This document shows, piece after piece, positions 6,213 to 12,706 of a stretch of DNA of 14,919 nucleotides. A model generated the notes under the pieces. The model was not told the origin of the DNA. It was given only the letters and a program-made list of their open reading frames with translations, and searched no databases. The translations under genes were made by a program, and so were the position numbers. The stretch comes from Thermoleophilaceae bacterium (GTDB lineage: Bacteria > Actinomycetota > Thermoleophilia > Solirubrobacterales > Thermoleophilaceae), in the NCBI GenBank assembly GCA_013696425.1, contig JACCYP010000235.1, forward strand, positions 1 to 14,919, in the 5' to 3' direction. Within the stretch, counting starts at the first letter, position 1; each line of letters starts with the position of its first letter.

Positions 6213-6987
6213 CGGCGGCGGCCCTCCCGGCGAGCGTGAAGCAGATGGTGGCCCCGCCCCCTGGGGTCGGCTCGACCCAGATCCGGCCGCCGTGGCGCGC
6301 CACCACCTTCTGGCAGATGGCAAGGCCAATGCCGTTGCCGGGGGCCTGCTGGCGCGTGTGCAGGCGCTTGAAGACCCCGAACACCTGGTCGGCGCGAGCC
6401 GGGTCGATGCCGATGCCGTTGTCGCGCACCGAGACGCGCCATCCCTCGGGAACGCTCGCCGCCCAGACCTCCACCTCGGGTACCCGCTCGCCGTGGAACT
6501 TGATCGCGTTGCCGATCAGCTGCTGGAGCACCTGTGAGAGCTGGGAGGCGTCGGCCTCCACCACCGGGAGCCCGCTTCCCTCCACCTCCGCGCCGGCCGC
6601 GCCGATCGCAGGCGCGAGCATGGTCTTCACGTCGTCGAGGAGCGCCGCCAGGTCGACCGCGCCGAAAGAATGCTCCGCGCGGCTCACCCGCGACAGGGCG
6701 AGCATGTCGGTGATCAGGCTCTGCATGCGGCTCGAGGACTCACGAATGAGGCCGAGGAACTTGAGCGTCTCGGCGTCCAGCTCCCGCGTCTCGAGCAACT
6801 CCGTGAAGCCCGCGATCACCCGCAGCGGCTCGTTCAGGTCGTGGGACGCCGCGTGGGCGAGCTGCTCGACATCCTCGTTCGCGCGCTCGAGCTCGCGGCG
6901 CAGGCGCTCCAGCTCGGCCGCGTGGTCCTCAGAGTCAGCTGCCCGGCGCTCGAGCTCGGCCCGGGCGCTCGCGAGGTCCTCGCGCAT
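6202..6987 (-). CDS. Soluble histidine kinase (HisKA + HATPase)
   Basis: 261 residues with no membrane segment. Residues 1-40 are a charged coiled coil. The H box is LAHAASHDLNEPLRVIAGF with His49, the N box QQLIGNAIKF with Asn160, G1 is RDNGIGID (188-195) and G2 is GNGIGLAICQKVV (217-229). It resembles the kinase half of phytochrome-like or cytosolic sensor kinases, but no PAS or GAF sensor domain is present, so it must take its signal from a partner. The ATG at 6987 has GAGGAG 9 nt upstream; coding-like sequence extends in frame back to a CTG at 7029 that overlaps the previous gene's stop, so a longer N-terminus is possible. It lies between the receiver-GGDEF-EAL gene and the receiver gene and is likely their phosphodonor. 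Confidence 0.88.
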   Translation of the reverse strand: MREDLASARAELERRAADSEDHAAELERLRRELERANEDVEQLAHAASHDLNEPLRVIAGFTELLETRELDAETLKFLGLIRESSSRMQSLITDMLALSRVSRAEHSFGAVDLAALLDDVKTMLAPAIGAAGAEVEGSGLPVVEADASQLSQVLQQLIGNAIKFHGERVPEVEVWAASVPEGWRVSVRDNGIGIDPARADQVFGVFKRLHTRQQAPGNGIGLAICQKVVARHGGRIWVEPTPGGGATICFTLAGRAAAGAG

Positions 6988-7025
6988 GCGCTCGAGCTCC
7001 TCGCTGATCTGGCGCTTGCGTGGAA

Positions 7026-8753
7026 TCAGGCGCCGTTGTTCAGCAACGCGTCGATCTCCCCGGGCGGCACCGGCCGTCCGAGGCAGAAGCCCTGGGCGGC
7101 GTCGCATCCCATCGCCCGCAGGCGCGTGAGGTCGCCCTCCTCCTCGACCCCCTCCGCCACCGCGGTCACCCCGAGCGCCTCGGCCAGCGCGATCAGTGCA
7201 GAGAGCACCTGCAGCTTGTGCGGGTCGAGGTCGACGCCGGTCACGAACGAGCGGTCGATCTTCAGCTGGTCCAGGGGAAGCCGGTTGAGATAGGTGAGCG
7301 TCGAGTAGCCGGAGCCGAAGTCGTCGATGGCGATCTTCACGCCGAGGCCCTTGAGGCGCTCGATCGTGAGCATCGTCTCTGCGTCGTCGCCCACGGCCTG
7401 GCTCTCCGTGATCTCGAGGCACAGCCGCGGCGGGTGCACGCCGGTGCTGTCGATCACGCCGGCCACGCGGTCGGCGAGCGCAGGGCGCAGCTGCCTGGGC
7501 GAGACGTTCACGCTCACCTCGATCGCGCGGCCGTCGCTCTGCCAGCGGGCGAGCTGCTGGCAGGCCTCGTTCATCACCCAGTCGCCGAGCTGGTCGATGA
7601 GGCCGGTCTCCTCGGCGAGCGGGATGAACTCGATCGGCTGGAGCAGACCATGCTCGGGGTGCTGCCAGCGCACGAGCGCCTCGACGCCGCGCATCCTGCC
7701 GCCGTCGACGCTGATGAGGGGCTGGTAGTGCAACCGCAGCTGGCCGTCGCGAAGCGCGCGGTGCAGGTCGTGCTCGAGCTTCAGCCGCTCGGCGATCGCC
7801 GCCTGCAGGCGGCGATCGAACATCTCGATTCCGCCGTGGTCCTTCGCCCGGTACATGGCCGTGTCGGCGTTTCGGAGCACCGTCTCGGCATGCGGATTGG
7901 GCTGTTCAGCGAGAGCGATGCCGATGCTCGCCGTCACGAACATCTCGCGCCGGCGCACCTGCATGGGCGCAGCGACCGCGGCGCGGATGCGCTCGGCCAC
8001 AGCGATCAGCTCACGCGGGTGGCCGATCTGCTCGCACAGCACGGCGAACTCGTCGCCGCCGAATCGGGCGACGGTGTCGGTGGGGCGCATCACGCCGGCG
8101 ATCCGGTTCGAGACCTCCACCAGCATCTCGTCGCCGGCCGCGTGCCCGAGCGAGTCGTTCACGAGCTTGAAGCGGTCGAGATCGAGGAAGAGCACCGCCA
8201 CGCGGCCGCCGTCCTGCGCCCGCGCCGCGCGTGCGAACGCGAGCTCCAGGCGGTCCTCGAAGAGCACGCGGTTGGGCAGCCCGGTGAGCGCGTCGTGGAG
8301 CGCGAGATGGGAGAGCTCGAGCTCCGCCCTGCGGCGCTCGATGGCGTAGCGCACGGCGCGGGCCAGCAGCGGTCCGTCCACCGAGCGCTTGAGCAGGTAA
8401 TCCTGAACGCCGCCCTTCACCGCCTCGAGCGCAAGTTGCTCGTCGTCGTTTCCGGAGAGCACGACGATCGGCACGTCGCCGGCCACGTGCTGAATGCGGT
8501 TCACGCCGTCGAGCCCGTCCGCGTCGGGAAGCGAGAGGTCGAGAAGCACGCAGCCGGCCGTGTTCTCGGCGAGCCATCCGGTGGCCAGCTCGATGCGGTC
8601 GAAGGCGTGGATGTTGAACGCTCCGGGCCAGTGTTCGAGCAGCATCGCCTGCACGAGTGCTCCGTAGTCCGGGGAGTCCTCGACGACGACGATCTGCAGC
8701 GCAGCATCGTGTGGCAGCGCGTGGCTGACCTCAGGTTTCAATTGAGGGCCCAA
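7026..8753 (-). CDS. Receiver-GGDEF-EAL cyclic-di-GMP signalling protein
   Basis: 575 residues. Domains in order: receiver (about 20-135; acidic Glu25-Asp26, phosphoacceptor Asp72, Lys122), diguanylate cyclase GGDEF (about 150-310) and phosphodiesterase EAL (about 325-570). The GGDEF motif RFGGDEF is intact, and an RPTD sequence 5 residues upstream fits the inhibitory I-site RxxD. The EAL domain keeps EALVRW (358-363), NVSPRQL (from 416), LEITES with Glu447, IDDFGSGYSTL, LKIDRSF with Lys498, AEGVE and Gln554, so both activities look possible. It would make and degrade cyclic-di-GMP under phosphorylation control. The start is TTG 8753, with AGGAGG immediately before it (too close) and a second TTG at 8741 at 13 nt; either is possible. 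First gene of the three-gene signalling operon. Cyclic-di-GMP often controls pili, and two Flp pilus loci lie in the window. Confidence 0.95.
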   Translation of the reverse strand: MGPQLKPEVSHALPHDAALQIVVVEDSPDYGALVQAMLLEHWPGAFNIHAFDRIELATGWLAENTAGCVLLDLSLPDADGLDGVNRIQHVAGDVPIVVLSGNDDEQLALEAVKGGVQDYLLKRSVDGPLLARAVRYAIERRRAELELSHLALHDALTGLPNRVLFEDRLELAFARAARAQDGGRVAVLFLDLDRFKLVNDSLGHAAGDEMLVEVSNRIAGVMRPTDTVARFGGDEFAVLCEQIGHPRELIAVAERIRAAVAAPMQVRRREMFVTASIGIALAEQPNPHAETVLRNADTAMYRAKDHGGIEMFDRRLQAAIAERLKLEHDLHRALRDGQLRLHYQPLISVDGGRMRGVEALVRWQHPEHGLLQPIEFIPLAEETGLIDQLGDWVMNEACQQLARWQSDGRAIEVSVNVSPRQLRPALADRVAGVIDSTGVHPPRLCLEITESQAVGDDAETMLTIERLKGLGVKIAIDDFGSGYSTLTYLNRLPLDQLKIDRSFVTGVDLDPHKLQVLSALIALAEALGVTAVAEGVEEEGDLTRLRAMGCDAAQGFCLGRPVPPGEIDALLNNGA

Positions 8754-8762
8754 ACCTCCTAG

Positions 8763-8772
8763 AACCTAGCGT
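8763..8772. promoter_or_regulatory. Back-to-back -10 elements of a divergent promoter
   Basis: AACCTAGCGT holds a plus-strand TAGCGT (8767-8772) 7 nt before ATG 8780 and a minus-strand TAGGTT (8768-8763) 9 nt before TTG 8753. The two share a central TA, the same geometry as at 3314-3323. Confidence 0.5.
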
Positions 8773-8779
8773 TTCCCGC

Positions 8780-9334
8780 ATGATGTCACCCGGCTATCGG
8801 ACATCTGTCCAGAGGTTTGGGAATCACGGACCAGCGGAGGCTGGCAGGATGCGGGCCGTGTCGGCCCTGTTCGTGATCGTGCTCGTGCTCCTCGCCGTCG
8901 GCGGCCTGCTCGCGCTCCGCCGGCGGGCAGTCGTGCGCGCGGCCGGCACGCGACGCACCGGTCCGAGCACCCTCGGGCTCGAGGTGACCCAAGGCGAGGG
9001 ACGCACGCGCTCCCTGCGCGGCGAGCGCCACGGCCATCGCGTGGAGGTCGACATCCGCCGGGACTCCATCCGCGTCCACGTGAACGGCGCCGCGCACATG
9101 TTCTCCGCGCGTGAGGAGCTGGGGCGCCTGGTGGCAGGCCCGCACACGCCGCGGCGCGTGCGCCAGGCGCTCGACGAGACCGTCGCGGACGAGAGCCGCA
9201 TCTGGTCCGGCGTGCAGATAGAGGCCGACGGAAGCGGCGTGCTGGTGCGCCGTGAGGGCTCCCGGGGCGAGGAATTCTGGCCGCACTACCTGGAGCTCGC
9301 GGAGCGCCTGGTGGACATCCGTCCAGGTTCCTAA
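8780..9334 (+). CDS. Membrane-anchored hypothetical protein
   Basis: 184 residues. A single hydrophobic segment, ALFVIVLVLLAVGGLLAL (about residues 29-46), is followed by RRR, predicting an N-terminal anchor with the body in the cytoplasm. The rest, about 130 residues, is Arg-rich and of mixed alpha/beta character with no motif I recognise. A leaderless-type TAGCGT lies 7 nt before the ATG at 8780; an internal ATG at 8849 just before the hydrophobic segment is an alternative start. It is divergent from the cyclic-di-GMP operon, sharing its promoter core, and upstream of rpiA, which has its own -10. No function is claimed. Confidence 0.7.
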   Translation: MMSPGYRTSVQRFGNHGPAEAGRMRAVSALFVIVLVLLAVGGLLALRRRAVVRAAGTRRTGPSTLGLEVTQGEGRTRSLRGERHGHRVEVDIRRDSIRVHVNGAAHMFSAREELGRLVAGPHTPRRVRQALDETVADESRIWSGVQIEADGSGVLVRREGSRGEEFWPHYLELAERLVDIRPGS

Positions 9335-9392
9335 ACGCCCGCCCGGCAGGTCGGCGGCCCGTGCCCTACGTCCGCCTCGGCTGACCGCCGAA

Positions 9393-9398
9393 TAGTCT
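9393..9398 (+). promoter_or_regulatory. -10-like element before rpiA
   Basis: TAGTCT lies 10 nt before the rpiA ATG. The 74-bp gap upstream holds no clear terminator, only a weak pair of 7-bp arms (TCGGCGG/CCGCCGA). There is no Shine-Dalgarno sequence; the leader would be 0 to 4 nt. Confidence 0.4.
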
Positions 9399-9408
9399 GA
9401 GCGCCCCC

Positions 9409-10149
9409 ATGGGCTCGGACGAGCAGAACCTCGCGCGCCACGCGGCCGCCCGTGCAGCGATGGAGATGCTGCCCGAGGGCGACACCATCGGGCTCGGCTC
9501 CGGCCGGGCCGTATGGGCGGTGATCGAGGCGCTCCGGGATCGCTGGCCCTCGGGGCCGCCCCTGCGCGCGGTGTGCGCCTCCTCGGCGACGGACACGAAG
9601 GCCCGCGAAGCGGGCATCGAGGTGCTCGAGCTCGATGGCGAGCTGGCGCTCTCCGTGGCCGTGGACGGCGCGGACGAGGTCGGCCCCTCGCTCGGGCTGC
9701 TGAAGGGCGGCGGTGGGGCGCTCCTGCGGGAGAAGCTCGTGATCTCGGCCGCCGAGCGGTTCGTGTGCGTGGCCGAGACGGCCAAGCTCGTGCCCCGCCT
9801 CGGCGCCACCCGCGGGCTGCCGGTCGAGGTGGCGCGGTTCGCCTGGCGCGACACGCGCCGGCGCCTGCTCGAGTCCGGGCTCGTGGGCGATGCCGTGCTG
9901 CGGGTGCAGCGCGACGGCGAGCCCTACAGGACCGACGAGGGCCATCACATCCTCGACTGCGCGATCCCCGAACGCGCGGACGATCTCGCGCCGGGCGCGG
10001 CTCTCGGTGCCCCAGAGGCCAATCTCCGCGCCTGGGGCGCGACCCTCGCCGCGGTACCGGGCGTGATGGAGCACGGCCTCTTCATCGACATGGCCGACGT
10101 GGTGCTCCTCGGCACGCCCGAGGGCGAGCTGGAAACCCTCCAGGCCTAG
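9409..10149 (+). CDS. rpiA: Ribose-5-phosphate isomerase A
   Basis: 246 residues, slightly longer than the usual 219-230. It interconverts ribose-5-phosphate and ribulose-5-phosphate in the cytosolic pentose phosphate pathway. Diagnostic motifs are the phosphate loop GLGSGRA (28-34), SSATDT (58-63), DGADEV with Asp86 and Asp89 (86-91), and KGGGGALLREK with Lys99 and the catalytic-base Glu108. GHHILDC and PGVMEHGLF also match the family. All catalytic residues are present. The transaldolase remnant at the right end belongs to the same pathway but is in a different transcription unit. An inverted repeat follows 17 bp after the stop. Confidence 0.95.
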   Translation: MGSDEQNLARHAAARAAMEMLPEGDTIGLGSGRAVWAVIEALRDRWPSGPPLRAVCASSATDTKAREAGIEVLELDGELALSVAVDGADEVGPSLGLLKGGGGALLREKLVISAAERFVCVAETAKLVPRLGATRGLPVEVARFAWRDTRRRLLESGLVGDAVLRVQRDGEPYRTDEGHHILDCAIPERADDLAPGAALGAPEANLRAWGATLAAVPGVMEHGLFIDMADVVLLGTPEGELETLQA

Positions 10150-10166
10150 CGCCTGACCCCGCCGGG

Positions 10167-10203
10167 CGCTCGATCGTGCACCCCACGGGTGCCTAATCGA
10201 GCG
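10167..10203. terminator. 37-nt inverted repeat between convergent genes, likely bidirectional terminator
   Basis: Two nested stems: outer arms CGCTCGAT (10167-10174) and ATCGAGCG (10196-10203), inner arms GCACCC (10178-10183) and GGGTGC (10187-10192), a CAC loop and a symmetric 3-nt internal bulge. It lies between the ends of rpiA and the cpaB-like gene. There is no T tract on either strand, so it is a GC-rich stem typical of actinobacterial ends rather than a classical intrinsic terminator. Confidence 0.6.
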
Positions 10204-10210
10204 GTCGACC

Positions 10211-10924
10211 TCACAACTCGCCGGCCGAGACCGCCGCGGCGCCGACGGAGCGCCGGTCGCCGGGGGGCCGCGCGAGCAACCGCACCTCGCGCGCGAAGGA
10301 CTGAGCGGCCGTGAGATAGACGGCCTGCCGTGCGGTGACGCGCAGCACCGCCGTAGCGGAGGGAACGGAAGCGCCCGAACCACCACCTCCATTGCCCGCT
10401 GTTTCGGTAGCCGCCCCCGCTCGGAGCTCGAGCAGTTCGGCGTCTTCGAGGGCGACGAACGAGCGCCTCTCGGACGTCACGAGGACGTCCACGCGAGAGC
10501 CCGGCACCGAAGCCAAAGAGTCCGAGCCCGCCACGGCAACCTCGACCGCCCGCTCCCCGAGCCGGAGCGGCGGCCCCTCACCCTCGGGTGCGCTCTCGCC
10601 GCCCCCGAGCGCAGCGGCAGTGATATATGACCCCGACGGCAGCTCGACCGCCAGCGTGGCATCGCGCGCCTGCCCGGGCGCCGCGAGTGCGTCGGAGGGC
10701 AGGAACCGCCGCGGCACCTTGCGCACGGTGAGCAGCCGCGCGATCCGGCCGGGATCGAGCTTCGTGCCGGCCGGGATCCGCGAGCGCGCGACGACGACCG
10801 GTTCCAGCCCGCCCACCTGCTCCTCCACCTCGGCCACGCGACCGCTGACCGACGACGCCGCGAGTGCTCCGCACGCGAGGGCGGCCGCGAGCAGCGCGAA
10901 AGCGCGGCTGCGCCGGGCCTTCAC
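10211..10924 (-). CDS. cpaB: CpaB/RcpC-like Flp pilus assembly protein
   Basis: 237 residues. An N-terminal membrane segment (FALLAAALACGALAASSVSG) is followed by a SAF domain: VVVARSRIPAGTKLDPGRI, then LPSGSYITAAALGG, the usual CpaB pattern. A C-terminal part (SRVDVLVTSERRSFVALEDAEL and beyond) matches the RcpC/CpaB tail. These proteins sit in the envelope and assist Flp pilus assembly. It starts with GTG in a GTGA overlap with the small kinase gene and so is co-translated with a two-component pair. It is about 9 kb from tadA in this window, so the pilus genes are split. The name is supported by the SAF domain and family layout; confidence at family level is good. Confidence 0.8.
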   Translation of the reverse strand: MKARRSRAFALLAAALACGALAASSVSGRVAEVEEQVGGLEPVVVARSRIPAGTKLDPGRIARLLTVRKVPRRFLPSDALAAPGQARDATLAVELPSGSYITAAALGGGESAPEGEGPPLRLGERAVEVAVAGSDSLASVPGSRVDVLVTSERRSFVALEDAELLELRAGAATETAGNGGGGSGASVPSATAVLRVTARQAVYLTAAQSFAREVRLLARPPGDRRSVGAAAVSAGEL

Positions 10925-11403
10925 GCCTCGGGCGCCGGGAGCTCCAGCACAGCCAGCGAGCCGCCCGGACGCAGGTCGAGATCCACCCGCCCGCCGGCGT
11001 CGGCGGCAGCGCGGCGCGCAATGGCCATCCCCCGCCCGCGGTCGGCCACCTCGAGCCGCAGCAGCGAACCGACCTGCCGCGAGGAAACCGAACGCAACCC
11101 GCCGCCGTGCTCCTCGGCATTGGCGACGAGGTTCCCGAGTGCCTGGGCGCTGCGAAGCTCGGATGAGGCGCGTGCGCGCCGCCCGGAACGCGCCGCACCG
11201 AGATCCTCCAGAGCCAGCCGTACCCGAGCCAAATCGCAATCCAAGCCATGCGGACGACCGGCGGCCCGAGCGAGCGCCTCGATGCCGAGGCTCAGCGCGG
11301 TCACCGGACCGCGCAGCTCGTGCTCGGCGTCGGCCACCAGGGCAAGCCGGCGCCGAAGCCAGACGACGTACCCCACGGCGATCAGCAGAAGCACCCAGGT
11401 CAC
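10921..11403 (-). CDS. Minimal histidine kinase lacking the ATP-lid segment
   Basis: 160 residues. One N-terminal membrane helix (WVLLLIAVGYVVWL) precedes an H box ADAEHELRGPVTAL with His28. The N box is NLVANAEEHGGG with Asn95, and G1 is DRGRGM (121-126). Directly after G1 comes AIARRAAADAGGRV, which in normal kinases follows the G2 motif; the F box and ATP lid (about 30 residues) are missing. There is no periplasmic sensor and no HAMP. The GTG at 11403 overlaps the regulator's TGA as GTGA, and its own TGA overlaps cpaB the same way. It is the likely partner of the OmpR-type regulator, but it may act as a phosphatase or a binding protein rather than an active kinase. Third-position GC is normal. 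Confidence 0.75.
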   Translation of the reverse strand: MTWVLLLIAVGYVVWLRRRLALVADAEHELRGPVTALSLGIEALARAAGRPHGLDCDLARVRLALEDLGAARSGRRARASSELRSAQALGNLVANAEEHGGGLRSVSSRQVGSLLRLEVADRGRGMAIARRAAADAGGRVDLDLRPGGSLAVLELPAPEA

Positions 11404-12104
11404 AGCTGATCCGTCAGCCGGTAGCCGACGCCCCGCAGCGACACCACCCAGCGCTCGCCGCCGAGCTTCTTTCGCAGCCGGCACGCGTGGGCGTCGAGCG
11501 TACGCGTGCTCCCGACCGACACGTATCCCCACACGTCGCGCAGCAGCTCATTCTTGGGATACACGCGGCGAGGGTCACTTGCCAGAGCGTGAAGCAGCGC
11601 GAACTCCTTGGGCGAGAGTGCGATGGGCTCACCTCCGAGGCTCACCTCGCGCGTGGCCGGGTCGACGCTCAGCTCCCCCACCGTGACCACGCCCTTGGCG
11701 AGCCGTGCGGCCGAGCGCCGCAGGAGCGCCCGCACACGCCAGAGCAGTTCGGCGTACGAAAAGGGTTTGAGGACGAAGTCGTCTGCCCCGCGTTCGAATC
11801 CACGGACACGGTCGCGCTCGCCCGAGCGGCCGGTGAGCACGATCACCGGGATGTCTGGGTCGATCCGCGAGCCGAGTCCGTCGGCGCTGCGGACGCCGTC
11901 GAGCACCTGGAGCCCGTGACCGGCGGAGAGGCCGAGGTCGAGCAGCAGCACGTCGGGCTGGCGCACCTCGATCTGGCGCAGGGCCTCGGCGGCGCCGGTA
12001 GCCGTAGCCACGCCGAAGCCGTCGGCGGCGAGATTGTCCGCGAGGAAGGCGCTGGTGCGCTCGTCGTCCTCCACGATCAGTACCTGTCGGGTGCGTTCGG
12101 CCAT
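11400..12104 (-). CDS. OmpR/PhoB-family response regulator
   Basis: 234 residues from ATG 12104. The receiver domain has Asp13-Asp14, phosphoacceptor Asp56 (LLLDLGL), switch Thr in VIVLTGRSGERD and Lys in VLKPFSYAEL. The C-terminal winged helix ends with LDAHACRLRKKLGGERWVVSLRGVGYRL, the OmpR signature. It binds DNA as a dimer when phosphorylated. GTGA overlaps link it to the small kinase and then cpaB, so it probably controls pilus genes, including its own operon; this is inference from position. A GTG at 12110 two codons upstream is an alternative start. Confidence 0.93.
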   Translation of the reverse strand: MAERTRQVLIVEDDERTSAFLADNLAADGFGVATATGAAEALRQIEVRQPDVLLLDLGLSAGHGLQVLDGVRSADGLGSRIDPDIPVIVLTGRSGERDRVRGFERGADDFVLKPFSYAELLWRVRALLRRSAARLAKGVVTVGELSVDPATREVSLGGEPIALSPKEFALLHALASDPRRVYPKNELLRDVWGYVSVGSTRTLDAHACRLRKKLGGERWVVSLRGVGYRLTDQL

Positions 12105-12121
12105 GTGCACCCGTAAGTGAC

Positions 12122-12141
12122 GGGGCGGGAAAACTCGCCCC
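12122..12141. other. Small hairpin in the divergent intergenic region
   Basis: GGGGCG (12122-12127) and CGCCCC (12136-12141) pair across an 8-nt loop with four A on plus. It lies 17 bp upstream of the regulator's ATG, so it would be in its 5' leader if transcription starts to the right of it. It could be an operator or only a chance stem in GC-rich DNA. Confidence 0.3.
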
Positions 12142-12202
12142 CCGGCCGACCACCTAACCGCAAGACCCGTTGCAGCCCTGTTCCCGCGGGAGGAGGTCTA
12201 CC

Positions 12203-12208
12203 TATGAT
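12203..12208 (+). promoter_or_regulatory. -10-like element before the 12242 gene
   Basis: TATGAT, a near-perfect -10, would start transcription near 12215. A GGAGGGG Shine-Dalgarno (12223-12229) and a T-rich stretch follow before the ATG at 12242. This gene thus has a conventional short leader, unlike most others in the window. Confidence 0.45.
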
Positions 12209-12241
12209 GCCGACGCCCCACGGGAGGGGCACTTTTTCTAT

Positions 12242-12706
12242 ATGGACACGACTAGACGCGGAAACTACGAGTCCGGCGCGGACTACGTCCTCGAGTACGG
12301 GGAACTCAGATTCACGTTCAACGAACGTGACTTCACCGAGCGCGTGGAACAGGCCGCCATGAAGCTCGGATTCGTCGATCACCGGCTAGAGGACGAGGAG
12401 CGCGAGGATCTGGTGAACCTGGCCGTGAACGGCGAGGTGAAGGACCCGGGCTCGGAGCTCGGCCAGCACGTGAACGAGTGCTGGGACGAGCTCGCCGGCC
12501 CCTCCGACCGCTCACTCGTCCACTGGCTGCGCCGCCTGGTGTTCCGCGGCGCGTGGCTGGACCAGCGCGTGAAGGAGGGTGAGCTCGAGGTGGTCTTCGA
12601 CGAGGAGGACCACTCCTTCGGCTACGCCCAGCCCGACCGCGACTTCGAGCTCATCGAGCTCTCACCCGAGCCCTCGTGGGCCCGGGTGGCCTATAGCCGC
12701 GGCTAG
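12242..12706 (+). CDS. Hypothetical acidic protein
   Basis: 154 residues, soluble, strongly acidic (many Glu/Asp, for example LEDEEREDLVNLAVNGEVKD and DEEDHSFGYAQPDRDFELIEL). There is no signal peptide, membrane segment or motif I recognise. The ATG at 12242 is chosen for the upstream GGAGGGG with 12-nt spacing and the TATGAT promoter; the frame stays open upstream to about 12170, but composition there is not coding-like. It is divergent from the OmpR-type regulator and convergent with the Rho-like gene, with the two TAG stops directly abutting. Third-position GC is as high as in neighbouring genes, so it is likely a real gene. Confidence 0.75.
   Translation: MDTTRRGNYESGADYVLEYGELRFTFNERDFTERVEQAAMKLGFVDHRLEDEEREDLVNLAVNGEVKDPGSELGQHVNECWDELAGPSDRSLVHWLRRLVFRGAWLDQRVKEGELEVVFDEEDHSFGYAQPDRDFELIELSPEPSWARVAYSRG

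Noticed and set aside
7020..8762. 580-codon plus-strand open frame opposite the GGDEF-EAL gene
   Set aside because: It is the reverse-frame shadow of a protein with intact receiver, GGDEF and EAL motifs; there is no domain or ribosome-binding site of its own.
10335..12116. 593-codon plus-strand open frame over cpaB, the small kinase and the regulator
   Set aside because: It is Ala/Arg/Pro/Ser-rich, has no motif, and lies antisense to three well-supported overlapping genes.
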